Below, one piece after another: positions 5,638-6,990 of a stretch of 6,990 nt of DNA (position 1 is the first letter of the stretch; each line of letters opens with the position of its first letter). Position numbers and translations under genes: made by a program. The notes under the pieces are model-generated. The model was not told the DNA's origin and did not search any database. It saw nothing but the letters and a program-made list of their open reading frames with translations. Source of the stretch: Clostridia bacterium (GTDB taxonomy: Bacteria; Bacillota_A; Clostridia; Christensenellales; Aristaeellaceae). Location of the stretch: NCBI GenBank assembly GCA_017464225.1, contig JAFUDW010000040.1, positions 1-6,990 of the forward strand, written 5' to 3'.

Positions 5638-5991
5638 ATGGAATGTAAGATTAAAAACGATATTGGTACCATCTACATTTCCGAAGATGTTATGCTGAAG
5701 GTTGTGGGCTATGCCGTGCTGGAGTGCTACGGCATCGTCGCCATGAGCTCCAAGCGCGCCAAGGACGGCATCGTGGAGTGGCTGGGCCGTGAAAATCTGA
5801 GCAAAGGCGTCCAGCTGCGCATGGTGGATGATATGCTGGATGTGGATCTGTATATCGTTGTTGAATATGGTATTTCAGTATCGGTTGCATGCAACGCGAT
5901 CGTTGAGGTCGTCCGCTACAAGCTGGAAAGCATGACCGGTGTAAAGGTGCGCAAGGTAAACATTTCTGTGGAGGGTATCCGCGTACAATAA
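5638..5991 (+). CDS. yloU: Asp23/Gls24 family envelope-associated protein (YloU-like)
   Basis: This 117-residue protein belongs to the Asp23/Gls24 (YloU) family: small soluble alpha/beta proteins, some abundant at the membrane and linked to alkaline or envelope stress. The family pattern is visible: IGTIYISEDVMLKVVGYAVLECYGIVAMS near the N-terminus (9-37), then a central beta region VDLYIVVEYGISV (69-81), a helix (82-98, AIVEVVRYKLESMTG), and a final strand VRKVNISVEGIRV (104-116). There is no signal peptide or membrane segment, so it is cytoplasmic. The ATG at 5638 follows a strong AGGAGGT (5623-5629) by 8 bases; an upstream in-frame start at 5596 would precede that site and sits at the predicted transcription start. 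The yloU-yloV (fakA) pair is widely conserved in Firmicutes, and this supports both assignments. The exact biochemical role is not established. Confidence 0.93.
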   Translation: MECKIKNDIGTIYISEDVMLKVVGYAVLECYGIVAMSSKRAKDGIVEWLGRENLSKGVQLRMVDDMLDVDLYIVVEYGISVSVACNAIVEVVRYKLESMTGVKVRKVNISVEGIRVQ

Positions 5992-6028
5992 GGATATCCC
6001 GCTTCTGCCTGCGCAGATGCACGCATGC

Positions 6029-6043
6029 CCGCCTTATGGGCGG
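6029..6043 (+). other. Hairpin in the yloU-fakA spacer
   Basis: CCGCC-TTATG-GGCGG forms a 5-base-pair GC-only stem with a 5-base loop, seven bases before the GGAGG of fakA (6051-6055). It is not a terminator because no T-run follows. A second possible hairpin, GGGTATCC (5973-5980) with GGATATCCC (5992-6000) and one bulged base, spans the yloU stop codon. They could set the relative expression of the two genes or be RNA processing points; this is inference. Confidence 0.35.
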
Positions 6044-6063
6044 TGAATTCGGAGGTTACAGCT

Positions 6064-6990
6064 TTGATTGAAGTTCAGTTGATTGACAGCCTGCTGCTGA
6101 GAGATATGATTGTTTCCGGCGCGGCCAATCTGGAAAAAAACAGGGACGCGGTGGATGCCCTGAACGTATTTCCCGTGCCTGACGGCGATACAGGGACCAA
6201 TATGTCCCTGACGGTGGCCAGCGCTACCCGTGAGGTAAACAGCAAGGATTTTGCCACTGCCGGTGAAACGGCCAGCGCCATCGCCAAGGGCGCGCTTCGC
6301 GGCGCCCGCGGCAACAGCGGCGTGATCACCTCCCAGTTGCTGCGCGGCTTTGCCCGTTCGGTGGAGGGACTGGATAAAATCAATCCCTTACAATTTGCCC
6401 AGGCGCTCAAGGCAGGTTCCGATATGGCCTATAAAGCCGTTATGAAGCCCAAAGAGGGGACGATTCTGACGGTAGCCCGGGTTATTGCGGAAGAAGCGCT
6501 CAAGCAGGCCGAGTCCGCCCCGGATGATTACGATGCCCTGATGCGCGTCATCCTGACCAGCGGCGAAAATATTCTGGCCCGCACGCCTGAAATGCTGCCG
6601 GTGCTGAAGCAGGCCGGTGTGGTGGATGCCGGCGGGCAGGGGCTCATGTACATCTACCAGGGCTACGCCGCAGCGCTGGGCGGAGAGCATATTGAAGTTA
6701 CCCCCGAATCCCCGGAAGTGGAAAAACCCACAGAGTTTGTGGACGACCACGATGCCATTGAGGAAATCAAGAATATCTACCACACTCAATATAATATTCA
6801 AAACCTTCGTGTGGATGCCAAGATCACCGATCTGGCTTCACTGAAGCGCCACCTTTCCCGTGTGGGCGACTGCATTAACGTATCAGGGGATCTTTCCGGC
6901 ATTCAGGTACATGTGCATACCAATGATCCGGGTCGCGCCCTGCAATATGGACAGAATCTGGGCGAGCTGATTGGCGTTGATATTGAAAAC
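6064..6990 (+). CDS. fakA: FakA/YloV, fatty acid kinase ATP-binding subunit (N-terminal 309 codons)
   Basis: FakA phosphorylates fatty acids presented by FakB carriers, giving acyl-phosphate for phospholipid synthesis in Firmicutes. The window holds 309 of about 550 codons. The Dak2-type nucleotide domain (about 1-205) is clear: NVFPVPDGDTGTN (34-46) with metal-binding D40 and D42 and N46, GARGNSGVITSQLLRGF (80-96), KPKEGTILTVAR (128-139) and QAGVVDAGGQGL (183-194). After an acidic linker (210-235) comes the middle domain, with VHVHTNDPG (282-290) and GELIGVDIEN at the window edge. H283 and H285 correspond to zinc ligands; the Cys usually found in GYCTEF is His240 here (IYHTQY). The start is a TTG, chosen because GGAGG lies 8 bases upstream and it puts DGDTGTN at the position seen in homologues; the first in-frame ATG (6106) lacks a good site. 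It follows yloU by 72 bases with no terminator. Confidence 0.95.
   Translation, partial: MIEVQLIDSLLLRDMIVSGAANLEKNRDAVDALNVFPVPDGDTGTNMSLTVASATREVNSKDFATAGETASAIAKGALRGARGNSGVITSQLLRGFARSVEGLDKINPLQFAQALKAGSDMAYKAVMKPKEGTILTVARVIAEEALKQAESAPDDYDALMRVILTSGENILARTPEMLPVLKQAGVVDAGGQGLMYIYQGYAAALGGEHIEVTPESPEVEKPTEFVDDHDAIEEIKNIYHTQYNIQNLRVDAKITDLASLKRHLSRVGDCINVSGDLSGIQVHVHTNDPGRALQYGQNLGELIGVDIEN

Noticed and set aside
1..6990. tRNA, rRNA, CRISPR array, insertion sequence or prophage signals
   Set aside because: No cloverleaf, regularly spaced repeats, transposase or integrase motifs, or terminal inverted repeats were seen; nearly all sequence is accounted for by coding genes.

Overview
The window looks like a chromosomal stretch of a Gram-positive anaerobe of the class Clostridia (Bacillota). 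The evidence is the ruvC-ruvA-ruvB order typical of Clostridia, the Asp23-like (YloU) plus FakA (YloV) pair that is a Firmicutes hallmark, strong AGGAGG-type ribosome binding sites, and a secreted SH3b/YkuD L,D-transpeptidase. Base composition is moderately GC-rich. A Christensenellales-like gut lineage would fit the transpeptidase architecture, but that is a guess; the class-level call is firmer. No phage, transposon, CRISPR or RNA gene is visible.

Left half (1-3650, all on the minus strand). Read in the direction of transcription, a 730-residue SNF2-family ATPase with an N-terminal PD-(D/E)XK nuclease-like domain is followed, 77 bases later, by ruvC, ruvA and the first 87 codons of ruvB. 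The ruv genes are 9-11 bases apart and form one operon. The intergenic gap in front of ruvC holds a near-consensus vegetative promoter, and between its two hexamers lies an imperfect LexA (SOS) box. No terminator separates the SNF2 gene from ruvC, so read-through is possible. All four products would act on branched or stalled-fork DNA: RuvAB migrates Holliday junctions and RuvC cuts them. The SNF2 protein carries motifs of the SMARCAL1/ZRANB3 fork-remodelling branch.

Divergent intergenic region (3651-3819). Back-to-back promoters serve the SNF2 gene (minus) and the transpeptidase gene (plus). A small inverted repeat, TACAA-N4-TTGTA, lies between them.

Right half (3820-6990, all on the plus strand). 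First comes a secreted 574-residue L,D-transpeptidase with Ig-like, SH3b and YkuD domains and a C-terminal His/Cys cluster. Next is a 93-base gap with its own promoter and two inverted repeats, then the small Asp23/YloU-family protein, then the start of fakA, the fatty acid kinase ATP-binding subunit, which runs off the window. This half concerns the cell envelope: peptidoglycan cross-linking, an envelope-associated Asp23 protein, and phosphorylation of fatty acids for phospholipid synthesis.

The item most worth a second look is the nuclease-SNF2 fusion beside ruvCAB. After it come the candidate SOS site, a Cys-to-His change at a probable zinc ligand in FakA, and the palindromes around the yloU promoter. 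All assignments come from reading motifs by eye; no database search was run.
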